Positions 25,009-34,479 of a stretch of 64,000 bases of DNA are shown here, piece after piece. Every line of letters begins with the position of its first letter. Positions within the stretch are counted from its first letter, which is position 1. Source of the DNA: Anastatus disparis (Eukaryota; Arthropoda; Insecta; Hymenoptera; Eupelmidae); contig JAFFSR010000353.1 of assembly GCA_017163975.1 (NCBI GenBank), positions 1,554,501 through 1,618,500 of the forward strand, in the 5' to 3' direction. Below the pieces are notes generated by a model. That model made no database searches and had not been told where the DNA came from. It saw nothing but the letters and a program-made list of their open reading frames with translations. Position numbers and translations under genes: made by a program.

Positions 25009-25390
25009 TTAAAAAGGTCCACTAGGGAGGTTCGAACCATCAAATAAGGTTGGATCGAAAGGTATAGAAAAAAGGTTTAATGCACTTACTAGGCCAAAAG
25101 GCTGTAGGTTGGTAAACCCAAGTACATACATACAATAGAATCTTTTTCAATAGAAAAAACATGATTTTTATCATTCATATGATTAACTAAAGCTGAAGTA
25201 TCTTTAAAATTAACAATATCTCTAGTATGTTCATTTATTCTACTTTTTAAATTTCTGCTGGTTTGTCCTATAGAAAAACACTCACAATCTTTACAAGGAA
25301 TTCTATAAACCACATTGACGTTATTAAATTTTTCAGTAACATCTTTACCTAAATTATTTAAAATTTTGATTTTATTGTTAGACTTGAGAT

Positions 25391-25599
25391 AACGTAGTTA
25401 TCCCCTCCTAATTAAATTTTTTAAGAAAAACTTCTTTACCGACGGTATACACTCCCCATAAGAGACATATACTAGGCTTGACTTTTTTCACGGTCGCCAG
25501 GTAATATTCTAATTACCGAATTTAAATTTACTTCATTAATTAAATCTATTACATGCATATACAATGTGCATACAACAATATTATCAAAGAAAATTATAT
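25391..25599. other. Spacer with small palindrome
   Basis: CGGTAATTAG-type palindrome at about 25500-25518 (GGTAAT ... ATTACC). Nothing else recognised. Confidence 0.4.
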
Positions 25600-25907
25600 T
25601 TATCGACGATCTCCTCCAGTGCAATACTCTTGGAGATGTGATAGTTTATAATTTTCTTTACGTGTGGAGGAGAGGGTAAAGTGATAAAAGTTATTATCGA
25701 CGACTCCGTTGAGTGCAATACTCTAAAGAGTGCAATAATGAACTTATTTATTATATGAAAAATGCAGAAAAATGTTTAAATCGACGACATCTTTGAGTAC
25801 AATACTCTTGAATGTGCGATAAATAACACTTTTATTTAATGACATATGACTAAATAAATTATTATCGACGACATATCCAAGTGCAATACTTTTCAATATG
25901 CGATAAT
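25600..25907. repeat. Array of four short hairpins with co-varying stems
   Basis: Four units of about 45 bp share TCGACG at 25603, 25697, 25781 and 25865 (spacing 94, 84, 84). Each has the order: TTAT/ATAA outer pair, CGACG, a 4-base stem, a 4-base internal loop, AGT, loop GCAAT (ACAAT in unit 3), ACT, internal loop, stem complement, G(C)G/GTG. The 4-base stems differ but pair within each unit: ATCT/AGAT, ACTC/GAGT, ACAT/ATGT, ACAT/ATAT (or CATAT/ATATG). The inner stem also co-varies: GAGT/ACTC in two units and AAGT/ACTT in the fourth. Spacers between units are not conserved. This suggests selection for a folded RNA or a protein-bound palindrome, at least before the array decayed. I do not recognise it. 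Confidence 0.7.
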
Positions 25908-26187
25908 TAATTTATTTACTTATTCTATGACAAATAATGTATGAAATGAGATGAGTTGTACTATTCTAAATGAACTGTAACATAGTCTCATTTAAACTTG
26001 AATCTTTTGTCTTTTATTGATTAAAGAAATTTATATTTTATACATTTAACAACATGATGTAAATTTTAACACAGAGTACTAAGGACTTATGCCTTTGACG
26101 GTATAAGATCGAATGATCTCTCTTGGCTCGTCGCAGGCCTTTTTATACCATTTGATGTACCTTCGATGATGTTCTATAAGAGAAATA

Positions 26188-26668
26188 GAATATTCTATAA
26201 CTTTGATTTATTATTTCTTTAATTTAATTTAAAATATTGATAAAAATAACATTATATTCCACTCATAGTCATCAAAGGTTATTATTATAAAAAAGGAATG
26301 TTCCCTTAATTATAACAATTATATTTTATTTTATTTATTATTACCAATTTAATATTGATAGTATTAAGAGATATGGAACATTCGTTTTCTAAATAAGAAG
26401 TAGAATGCTTTCGAAGAAAACATTCTATTTCCTATAATTTTTCATAATTAAAGTATTTGTTTGCTAACATAATTTTAATCTTTAATTTATTAATTATTTT
26501 GTTTATTATTTAAAAAAGTTCATCTTTTCTATTTTAATTTCCACCATAGTAATCTTTTTTCTTTTATACATATTATAGGAATGAAATATTCTGTTTCTTT
26601 TTACGTTTATATTTTGTAATTAACAATAAGAGATTAATAATATTTTTATTAAAAGAAATAGAACATTC
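26188..26668. promoter_or_regulatory. Cluster of heat-shock-element-like palindromes
   Basis: GAANNTTC, the core of the heat shock factor site, occurs at 26188-26195 (GAATATTC), 26296-26303 (GAATGTTC), 26376-26383 (GAACATTC) and 26661-26668 (GAACATTC). Several have neighbouring inverted TTC/GAA triplets such as AGAACATTCCATTTCT. TTCGAAGAAAACATTC lies at about 26410. AT-rich DNA gives such sites by chance, but the density within 480 bp is notable. No gene start adjoins it. Confidence 0.35.
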
Positions 26669-26878
26669 CATTTCTCTATTTATTTTCTTATATCTATATA
26701 TATATATATATATTTTGAGTTATCTTCATTACCGACCTAGATCGGTAATCTGGATGCTCTAATTTAAACTTATTATTTTCAAATTATTCTTATTTTTTAT
26801 TTAAATATATTCATTCTTTTGACCTATTCTTTATTAAATTAAATTAATTTGTAACAAATTAATATGAGCCGTTACAAT

Positions 26879-26963
26879 GTGTTATTCTTTGCTGCCGCCG
26901 CCAGCAAGTTCACGCTCGTTACACTCGCGTGACAAATGCTGGACGGCAGCAAAGAACAACACA
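26879..26963. repeat. GC-rich hairpin
   Basis: TGTGTTATTCTTTGCTGCCG and its near inverse CGGCAGCAAAGAACAACACA form a stem of about 27 bp around a 31-base loop. Confidence 0.8.
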
Positions 26964-27043
26964 TACACGCGCTAAAACAAAAAAAATCAAATAGTTGTTA
27001 ATTTATGTAACGTAGTTTCGCCTAGGGATAGAGAAAAGCATTA

Positions 27044-27162
27044 TTTCTTACACGGAGATTAAATGAAACGCCCGCACGTACGTGTTTATGACGGTCTCGG
27101 CTGACGCCTCGACCATCATAATACGTACGTGCAGAAGTTTTATTTTATCTCCTTGTAAGAAA
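27044..27162. repeat. Long hairpin with ACGTACGT core
   Basis: Arms of about 52 bp (TTTCTTACACGGAGATTAAA onward, inverse ending at 27162) with a short loop near 27100. It is probably part of a foldback element ending at TTAA 27303-27306, whose terminal AGATAGAGATATACGACCTG resembles other TTAA families here. Confidence 0.65.
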
Positions 27163-27311
27163 ATCTACTATTTCCTCATTACAGAAAATATTGATTTTTA
27201 TTATACGGGATGGGGCTTTCTTCTTATTTTTTGCTACAATTATTAGGTTTTGCAGAAAAAATGTGTTTTTTAGTTAGAAAAAGATAGAGATATACGACCT
27301 GCTTAATAATA

Positions 27312-28380
27312 AAAAAGATTTCATTGTATTACCATATATAAAAAGCATAGAGTCACAAATTAAACATGTAATAAAAAAATTTAATGTTAATGTAATATTT
27401 AAGTCTAACAATAAAATCAAAATTTTAAATAGTTTAGGTGAAGATGTTACTGAAAAGTTTAATTACGTCAATGTGGTTTATAAAATTACTTGTAAAGATT
27501 GCGAGTGTTCTTATATAGGACAAACTAGCAGAAATTTTGAAAGTAGAATAAATGAACACACTAGATATATTGTTAATTTTAAAGATACTTCAAATCATAT
27601 AAATGATAAAAATCATGTTTTGAGGTGCAGTTCCCCACCAATGTGCCGGTTGAAAAAGATTCTATTGAAATTTTAGATTTTGAATCTAATCACCAAAAAA
27701 AGACTTGTTTCTGAAATGATTTTTATCGAATAATATAAAAATGTTGATAGAATTTTTGATAGTCAAAGTCTTAAAGTCGTTTTTGAGAAATTCATTTAAT
27801 TTTTAATTAAATAAAAGTAGTAATATCATCAACACAATTTTTCTTATTTTATATTTATAATTATATTTATATTTGTCAGTTTTGATTCGAAGATTATTCA
27901 CATTGTTAGTAATAAATAAAAATTTCTAATTTGAAAATGTTATTGTTTTTGCTGTTGACGATTTGAGCATGCATTCTGTATTGATTGCATGTTCTTATAA
28001 GACTATTGTTTCTATGTTTAAAATGTATACCACACTTAATATATGTATTTTAGATAATGGTAAGAACCTTTACCTATTGTAGAATATTTCATATACAATG
28101 TTTGTAGTTCACTATAAAATACATGATGTTGACACTTTTTACCTTCAGATACGATTTACAATTAAAATTATGTTTTGTTGAAATTATTAAAATCAATATT
28201 TTAAAGTGAGAAGAAGTTGTATTCCATAATTGATTCATAGGATTGTTTATATTATATTAGTTGATGTACTATTGAATCATATTTTACAATTTCAGTTGTA
28301 ATATATTGTACCTGAAGAGGATCTCATGTAAAGAGATGGAAACGTTCTTTTGATCAATAAAGAATCATTGCAACACGATA
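27312..28380 (+). pseudogene. Penelope-like element fragment with 3' region
   Basis: The plus strand codes LPYIKSIESQIKHVIKK, then VVYKITCKDCECSYIGQTSR and SRINEH (GIY-YIG domain, about 27473-27570). A short foreign piece of about 28 bases interrupts at 27610-27640. C-terminal IEILDF and SEMIFIE follow to about 27800, with stops and a frameshift. The 3' non-coding part ends near 28380 with CTGAAGA ... GAAACG (28312-28343), the motif common in Penelope 3' regions. The reverse transcriptase is missing. The foreign piece equals the first bases of the SINE found at the same place in the 24169-25390 copy. Confidence 0.75.
28312..28343 (+). ncRNA. Hammerhead-like core in the Penelope 3' region
   Basis: CTGAAGA fits the hammerhead CUGANGA box. 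ATCTC ... GAGAT can form stem II, and GAAAC follows at the expected place. Stems I and III and the cleavage site are not evident by eye, so this may be a decayed ribozyme. Hammerhead motifs are known in Penelope-like elements. Confidence 0.35.
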
Positions 28381-28404
28381 GCACAACCCGTTAAATCATT
28401 CACC

Positions 28405-28792
28405 TATATATTTGCTATTAGCTCTATCAATAAAACAAGCATATTATTTAATTTAATGCCTAGAGTTTTATTAATAGTTTCAATTTTGCTATTTAGAGCA
28501 AACAGTAAATCCCTTTCTAAAGTGACTCTTATTCTTCTTCTTTGATTGGCCTTTTGATTTATCACCATAGGCCAAGTGACTCTTATATTCTTAAGTTTAT
28601 AATTTCCTCTAACAACTGCATCTGCTCAGTTTCTAATTTTTTAATAATTTCATTTTGTTTTTCAATTTTGGACACAATATTGCACAGACCATTGTCAGTA
28701 TTCTTGACGTGGCTTTTAAAAACCACCAGTTGATGAAAAGTATTTTGAATTAAGTCAAGGTTGCCGGACAGCGTGGCCTCTAAAGCAGACAT
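28405..28792 (-). pseudogene. Coiled-coil ORF fragment, unidentified
   Basis: A minus-strand frame 28792-28583 encodes a Leu/Glu/Lys heptad-rich segment (IVSKIEKQNEIIKKLETEQM). After a shift it may continue as RRIRVTLERDLLFALNSKIE to about 28405. Such segments occur in LINE ORF1 and other element proteins; I cannot identify it. Confidence 0.3.
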
Positions 28793-28859
28793 AGATGCCT
28801 ATAATGAAGAAAGATCAAGGTCAACATTTTTTTCAACCGATAACTCTCTTTTTTTTCAT

Positions 28860-29036
28860 CATGGATTCAGAACCCACGGAAAATTCTACATTCAGAGAAG
28901 GTGGAGTCTGTTTAACCCCCCAATGTCATGTAAAGGTCCATCATCCTTTTAATTTTTTTTATTTCATTACCCTAACTAAGGTAAGTTTCAGCAAATATTG
29001 TTCTAGATAAAAATTGTTTGGCTTTAAAGGGACCAC
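28860..29036 (-). repeat. Dispersed repeat, paralogue of 34073-34240
   Basis: The reverse complement of this stretch matches 34073-34240 with moderate divergence: shared CTAGAACAATATTTGCTGAA, AAAAGGATGAT and GTAGAATTTTCCGT. It also contains the uninterrupted version (CCCTTTAAAGCCAAACAA) of the site that carries a foldback element at 33690. Confidence 0.75.
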
Positions 29037-29043
29037 CGTTTAA

Positions 29044-31710
29044 GGATACCGTCTACCTTGAAAACTATTTCTTTCATTATGTAATTTAATTAGTCTCCTT
29101 TTTTTTTATATTGAAATATACATTAACATCAGCAAGAAATTGCTCTACATAGTTTCAAATAGTGAATTTTATTCTAATAATTAAGGAATATGTGTAAAAA
29201 TTCAATGAAAATTAGACTTTCTTTAAATGACTTCTGGCGATGAACTTTTCAATTTTCAGACATGCGGATGGAGATATATATTCAAATATACAAAATGAAG
29301 ATAATTGTGGTGCAAAATTGTTCGAAGTCAAAAATAAGAAAATTTATAATCCATTATAACAATTATAACAATTATTTATTTAATAAAATTATATTATCAC
29401 ATGTTTTATCTAGCAAAGTTTCAAAAAAGTATGTTCGACCTTATCGGATTATAAATCTGCACCACAATTTTGTTGCTAATATACGATTAAAGAAAAATAT
29501 AAAATTTAAATTTGATTGGAACAATATTTCATCGCCAGAACTATTTTGAATTTAAGAAAATAAATTAAATAATTAATTTTGAGAAAAACAACATTTTATG
29601 CAACAATTTTCAGAACACAATTTAGATGTTGAATTTATTTATTTCAATACTGAACACATCATTTTTCTTTTTTACTTGTACATTTTCTAATCTTCTTTAC
29701 TTTTTCAACTCTTTCAGATTGGTTCTGAGGTCTAAAAAAAATTATAATAATCAAAAGTTGTAATATTCAATGATTAGTTTTAATCTTACTGTAAAATTTT
29801 TTCATCTTACTGTATTTTCACAACCCATATTTAATTCACTAATAGCCATAATTACAGCAATTTTGAATTTATTCTTTGATTCAAAAGTATCCTTGCTGCA
29901 CTTTGACCAAATTATGTGATGAAGACTCATTAGCATTCTGCGTGCCACCTCTTATACATCTTGGAAGCAACTCTACATTGCTGAATTTTTCATATACAGG
30001 TCTGATGTATTCAATAACAAGATAATTTATTTTTGTTCTTGTACTAGTGTGACTGGGTGGCTCTTGTCCTTGTGAAACAGCTCTATGAACCAGATGAACC
30101 ATCAATGTTTTGTTGACACGTACCACTGCTTTTATGTGTTTTTAACCACTCTTTGAATTCTTCGCTTTCAGGTTGCAATATCCTTTTTTTTAATTTCACA
30201 AATAATGTATAAATAATGTATTTTGACAGAATCTCATAATCTTTTTCTAAACCGGTGTATAATTCAATGACAAAGCCTATACCATATAATGAGGTGAATC
30301 CTCGTTTCTGCCAAGTACCATCATACGTACATGTATAGTTAATAATGCTATCATCATCAAGACTTTTATCTAAAGCTAAATAATGTTCACGTACCTTTTT
30401 TCTTGATTCTGATAAAATTTCTTGCTTGAGTCTGTTATAGTCATTTATCACACTTTGCAATATTTTATAAAAAGTTTTTTTAGACATAACATTCATGCCC
30501 ATACCCATACAAAATTTTTGTAAACCAGCATAACCTAATCCCATCATAATCACACTTTTAATAATTTTTTTGCTCACATGAAATTTTTTTTTTCATCAAC
30601 ACGTGGGCATGAATAAAATTCTTTTATAGTTTCTTCACATTCACCGCATATAATATTTAGTTTTGTTGCAAGTTCATTCGACTCTAAGACTATAATACTA
30701 AGAGAATTTTGTTTACACATTGCACACAACACTTCAGAAACAAAATTATTCAATTGTTTTTTTGTGCACTAACACATATTCAAAACTTTCATCGTCATTT
30801 TGATCTTTGATCCAGCTTTTAATAAAACTTTAAAGTTTTTTCTCACTTGTAAGTTTTTCTTTTTCGGCATTTAAATTTTAATGTTTTCTTTTCATTTTCC
30901 TCGATTTTGCTTTCCTTCTCTTTTTGTATTTTAAATTTTCAATGCGATTCATTGTTAGATGATCGATTTACTATTTAAAAACATAAAATGGACATGGAAA
31001 CAAATTTGTAGCTAAATATTCTGTTAAAGTGTTATGTCAACGAATATAAACATATGCATAGAAGCGCAGAGCGAATATATAGACTGTATATCTATACAGT
31101 ACTAATATATAGATATACTAACAATGTAAAAGCTGGGGGGATAACTTGCCTCAAAATATTGTACGCGTCTGCTCTTCTATAAACGTCTATATTCTTTGGT
31201 TATGTTTACATCTGTTCATGTGCACTATAATATTTATTTTGATCAAGTCTCATTGCGTGGCGTTACAGACGTTCTACTAAGCTAATTACATAAAATGTTT
31301 TGCTCTTTTGTATTTTGTTATGATTGATTGAACTAAATTAGCCAAATAAATTAGTCAACAGTATGCAGGTGTATGAAAATTAATTGCATAAATTATAAAC
31401 AATATATATATATATATATATATTTTTTTTTTTTCAAATACTTTCCACGTGTATGAAGTTGAATATTGCATATCACATAAAAATAAAAATTATTTAAAAT
31501 TATTTTCGTTTGCAACAATATTGCTGTGAAATAACAATATCAATAAAATATTGATTTTTTGTTTTTGTAGAATAGTGACTGAAAAAATAATTCTTAGGAC
31601 ATATAATATGATTTTTCTTGTAGGTATTTACCTACAGAATGAAAATTCTTAATAATCTTAAAACTGAAAATTTCAAAATTTTTGATCGATTTTTTGGGTA
31701 GACGGTATCC
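29044..31710 (-). mobile_element. Kolobok/Mutator-like DNA transposon, 2.67 kb
   Basis: Perfect 14-bp terminal repeats GGATACCGTCTACC (29044) and GGTAGACGGTATCC (ending 31710), with TTAA on both sides (29040-29043 and 31711-31714). It contains a degenerate transposase on the minus strand. The TTAA target and the transposase type together fit the Kolobok group. A 95-codon frame on the plus strand at 29262-29549 is unexplained. Confidence 0.8.
29881..30850 (-). pseudogene. Kolobok/Mutator-like transposase, broken
   Basis: The N-terminal part (about 30850-30590) has a zinc-binding pattern: LCAMCKQ, ICGECEE, SCPRVDEK. The main frame (30577-30083) has GLGYAGLQKFCMGMGMN, NYTCTYDGTWQKRGFTSLYG with its conserved Asp-Gly-Thr-Trp, ELYTGLEKDYEILSKY, and then NIDGSSGS. 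An overlapping frame (30126-29881) carries the continuation HLVHRAVSQG. This order is that of the Mutator-like/Kolobok transposase domain widespread in invertebrate repeats. Frameshifts near 30100 and 30585 and the loss of the N-terminal start mean it is dead. The coordinates cover only the parts I recognise. Confidence 0.75.
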
Positions 31711-31714
31711 TTAA

Positions 31715-32081
31715 CGTAGTTCTTAGCCAACTACGGAAGTCAATATAGAACTGAAAAAATAAATTCAGAAATATTTAATTTTCTCATCATAAAAAATCAT
31801 TAAATTCAATTATAAGAATTTACAATTGTGTTCTGCATAATTAAAATGAAAAATTCATTGATAATTGTTTAAAGTAGACTTTCAAGTTTCAAGTAGTAGT
31901 AAGCAATCATGAAAACGTGACAACATCGCATAATCTTACATTCATAAGATATATTTTGACGAACTCTAACCTAACATTGTCTAACCTCTCTCACTCTAAC
32001 CTAACATCGGTTTGTACATTGTCCAAACCACTACAAAACAACTATTCTCAAACTCAGAAATGTTAAAAAATAAACAATATA
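31715..32081. other. AT-rich spacer, no gene seen
   Basis: Contains a short direct repeat CTCTAACCTAACAT at about 31965 and 31995, otherwise featureless. Confidence 0.4.
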
Positions 32082-32775
32082 AGGATCCTATTATTTGAAC
32101 ACAAAATCTTTTTCTTTATGATAAGTGTAACAAAAAATGTTAATAACTTTTTCTTCTAAAATGAAAATTTTTTGAGTTAATAGTTTATAATGTGTGATAA
32201 TCAGCATCGGTGATTTAAGACCAAATTTGAACTTTTTCAATATTTGAGAAAACATATTTCTAAAAATATAACTTAGTTCTTTATGTGATTTATAAAAAAA
32301 AGTCTTTTAACAACTTCTCTATAAAGCTGATAGATTTTGAGATAAAAATTCACAAATTTTATAAATTTTTGTTTTATATTATTTCTAAAAATATAGCTTA
32401 GTTCTTTATGTGATTTATAAAAAAAAGTCTTTTAACAACTTCTCTATAAAGCTGATAGATTTTGAGATAAAAATTCACAAATATTATAAATATTTGTTTT
32501 ATATTATTTCTATCTCAAAATCTATCATCTTTATAGAGAAGTTGTTAAAAGACTTTTTTTTATAAATCACATAAAGAACCAAGCTATGTTTTTAGAAATA
32601 TGTTTTCTCAAATATTGAAAAAGTTCAAATTTGGTCTTAAATCACCGATGCTGATTATCACACATTATAAACTATTAACTCAAAAAGTTTTCATTTTAGA
32701 AGAAAAAGTTATTAACATTTTTTGTTACACTTATCATAAAGAAGGAGATTCCATGTTTGGATCAAATAATTTTGA
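32082..32775. mobile_element. Foldback element with internal tandem duplication
   Basis: Arms begin ATTATTTGAACACAAAATC at about 32090 and, inverted, ATTATTTGATCC at about 32773; both continue with CTTTATGATAAG and a long matched stretch. Inside the left arm a segment of about 125 bp (TAGTTCTTTATGTGATTTAT onward) is repeated in tandem at about 32272 and 32397, while the right arm has it once. Confidence 0.75.
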
Positions 32776-32829
32776 CAAGTTGATTTTTTTCATTTCTAAG
32801 TTCCAAAATAGGTAGTTTAGCAAAACAAT

Positions 32830-33262
32830 TAATTTTTATTGCAAATAATAGCCAATTGTTTGACAAGAGTTTAGGTGCAATAGTAAATATAATATAATAA
32901 AAAATAATAACTATTATGAATTATTAATTTTTTTTACATATCTATATTATTTTTATAATTTTTTCTAGCTTTTCTACTTATTACCGAAAAGAAAATATCC
33001 GAATAAAAAGAAATAATAAAAAATTATAACTTATACGAATACTTTTCCTGTGCTATTATATTTCATAATTCAAAAAAATATAAAAAATAATAACTAATAA
33101 TAACGCTTATAAATACGCAGCGATTTAAGATAATTACTGATAAATATTATTATAGTCTCAAATCTAGACTTTATAAACTGTTATTATTTTGTACTAATTT
33201 TTATTATTTATTATTTTTTAATATTTTCTATTACTTTTTTCAATTTCCGTCTGCTTTTTTCA
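32830..33262. other. AT-rich spacer, no gene seen
   Basis: Runs of AATAATA-type sequence; nothing recognised. Confidence 0.4.
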
Positions 33263-33469
33263 AGCCCCGCTAGATATTAGTATGATAAATAAAAATTGTA
33301 ATGATAAGAAAATGATTTTATCGTGTAATTTTTGAATATTATGACCTATTAACAAACTAGAATATAACCTATCTTTTTTGGTAGGTCTCATATTATTCAC
33401 AAACTACGCAATAAAATAATTTGATTGTTATTATAAAATGTATTTATGATACTAATATCTAGCGGGGCT
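33263..33469. mobile_element. 207-bp MITE with 21-bp perfect terminal repeats
   Basis: AGCCCCGCTAGATATTAGTA begins at 33263 and its exact inverse ends at 33469. The subterminal ATTTATTATCATTA-like sequence is also inverted. The target duplication is unclear. Confidence 0.75.
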
Positions 33470-33689
33470 ACTAGTTTTTTCTCGCTACAACGGATGGTGT
33501 TTATATAAATGATGTAAAACGCTATTAGACAAAGACAGATAGTTCGGCCCCCTGTTAACGTAGAACTATCCGTAGATTCCAAATTAATGAAAAAAATGTA
33601 GCTTATCGGTAAAAAACAATGATGACCTTGCTATGACTTTGAAAGTGACCGCTAAGCTTGATAAGGTCTTCTAATGGTGATCCCTTTAA

Positions 33690-34068
33690 GAGGAGGCCGT
33701 ATAGCTCTGTCCTTGTCTAATCTAAATTTTCGATATTATTAATAAATTAAATATTGTTATACAAAAGTAGGGGTATAGCCCAATAGATTTCAAGACGAAC
33801 AAACGATCCTATTCTATGAAAAAATATAAAATTTTCATTACTTTTCGAGTGAGGTCTGAAACGGATAAGCAATGGAATTTGATAACTGTTATTCCGTTTC
33901 AGACCTCACTCGAAAACTAATGAAAATTTTATATTTTTTCTTAGAATAGGATCGTTTGCTCGTCTTGAAATCTATTGGGCTGTATCTTTACTTTTGTATA
34001 ACAATATTTAATTTATTGATAATAACGAAAATTTATATTAGACAAGGACAGAGCTATACGGCCGTCTC
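33690..34068. mobile_element. Family D TTAA foldback MITE, copy 1 (379 bp)
   Basis: Palindrome between TTAA at 33686-33689 and 34069-34072. The left end reads GAGGAGGCCGTATAGCTCTG, followed by TCCTTGTCTAAT; the inverse is at the right. Inner arms carry CGATCCTATTCTATGAAAAA and CGAGTGAGGTCTGAAA. The copy at 53803-54181 has the same length. The unoccupied version of its target occurs at 29023-29035 on the minus strand. Confidence 0.9.
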
Positions 34069-34072
34069 TTAA

Positions 34073-34390
34073 AAGCAAACAACTTTTGCCTAGAACAATA
34101 TTTGCTGAAACTTAATTGGGTTAATGAGATGAAAAAAATAAAAAGGATGATTGACCTTCACACGACCTCGAGGAGTCAAAAGGACTCTACCTTAGTTGAA
34201 CGTAGAATTTTCCGTAGGTTCCGAATCCGTGATGGAACACGGGGGTTATCGATTTAAAATGACCTTCCAATTGATTCCCAAGATTAATATGCCATTCGGC
34301 ATCGGAAAGCTTACTTTTTTTTATTAATTTTGTGTACTTTCAAAAGATTTAGAAAAATGGGGTGGAGGGAGGTAACGTTCAGAAATATAC
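34073..34390 (+). repeat. Dispersed repeat flanking family D copy 1
   Basis: Paralogue of the reverse complement of 28860-29036 up to about 34240. A related stretch (GTAGAACTATCCGTAGATTC) also lies at about 33557. The rest is unassigned. Confidence 0.6.
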
Positions 34391-34407
34391 ATATATATAT
34401 ATATACA

Positions 34408-34475
<68 letters not shown>
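34391..34475. repeat. (TA)n-(GT)n microsatellite
   Basis: TA repeats up to 34456, then about nine GT repeats, ending at the TTAA of the next element. The other end of that element has CACACA followed by (TA)n, the mirror image. Confidence 0.9.
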
Positions 34476-34476
<1 letters not shown>

Positions 34477-34479
34477 TAA

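Larger units (their letters stand above)
24345..25130 (+). mobile_element. SINE with 5S rRNA-like head, interrupted by a MITE
   Basis: The insertion lies in the Penelope fragment and is flanked on both sides by AATAGAATCTTTTTCAA, a target duplication of about 17 bp that is typical of LINE-driven retroposition. Near its left end is a stretch very like 5S rRNA (24368-24436). Its right end is (ACAT)n-like (GTACATACATAC), as in SINE tails. Without the TTAA MITE inside (24625-25008) it is about 400 bp long. This is the plan of SINE3-type (5S-derived) elements. A GGTTCGAACC near 25030 is a possible tRNA B-box resemblance, but it is palindromic and I give it little weight. Confidence 0.65.
24169..25390 (-). 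pseudogene. Penelope-like element fragment: GIY-YIG endonuclease end
   Basis: Minus-strand coding from about 25390 to 25135 (VVYRIPCKDCE, then IGQTSRNLKSRINEH) is the GIY-YIG endonuclease domain that ends Penelope-like reverse transcriptases. The frame resumes at 24350-24169 with the C-terminal SIEILAFEPNYQKK and SEMIFIKKYKNVNRIF. The two parts are separated by an inserted SINE (24345-25130) flanked by a repeated target of about 17 bases. The reverse transcriptase is missing; the fragment is cut off at about 25388, just where TCTAACAATAAAATC begins. In the first motif Tyr is replaced (FSIGQT instead of the usual YIGQT), so the nuclease is probably dead. A plus-strand relative lies at 27312. 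Confidence 0.8.

Noticed and set aside
25600..25907. The hairpin array as a CRISPR
   Set aside because: Eukaryotic context, repeats are not near-identical, and there are no cas genes.
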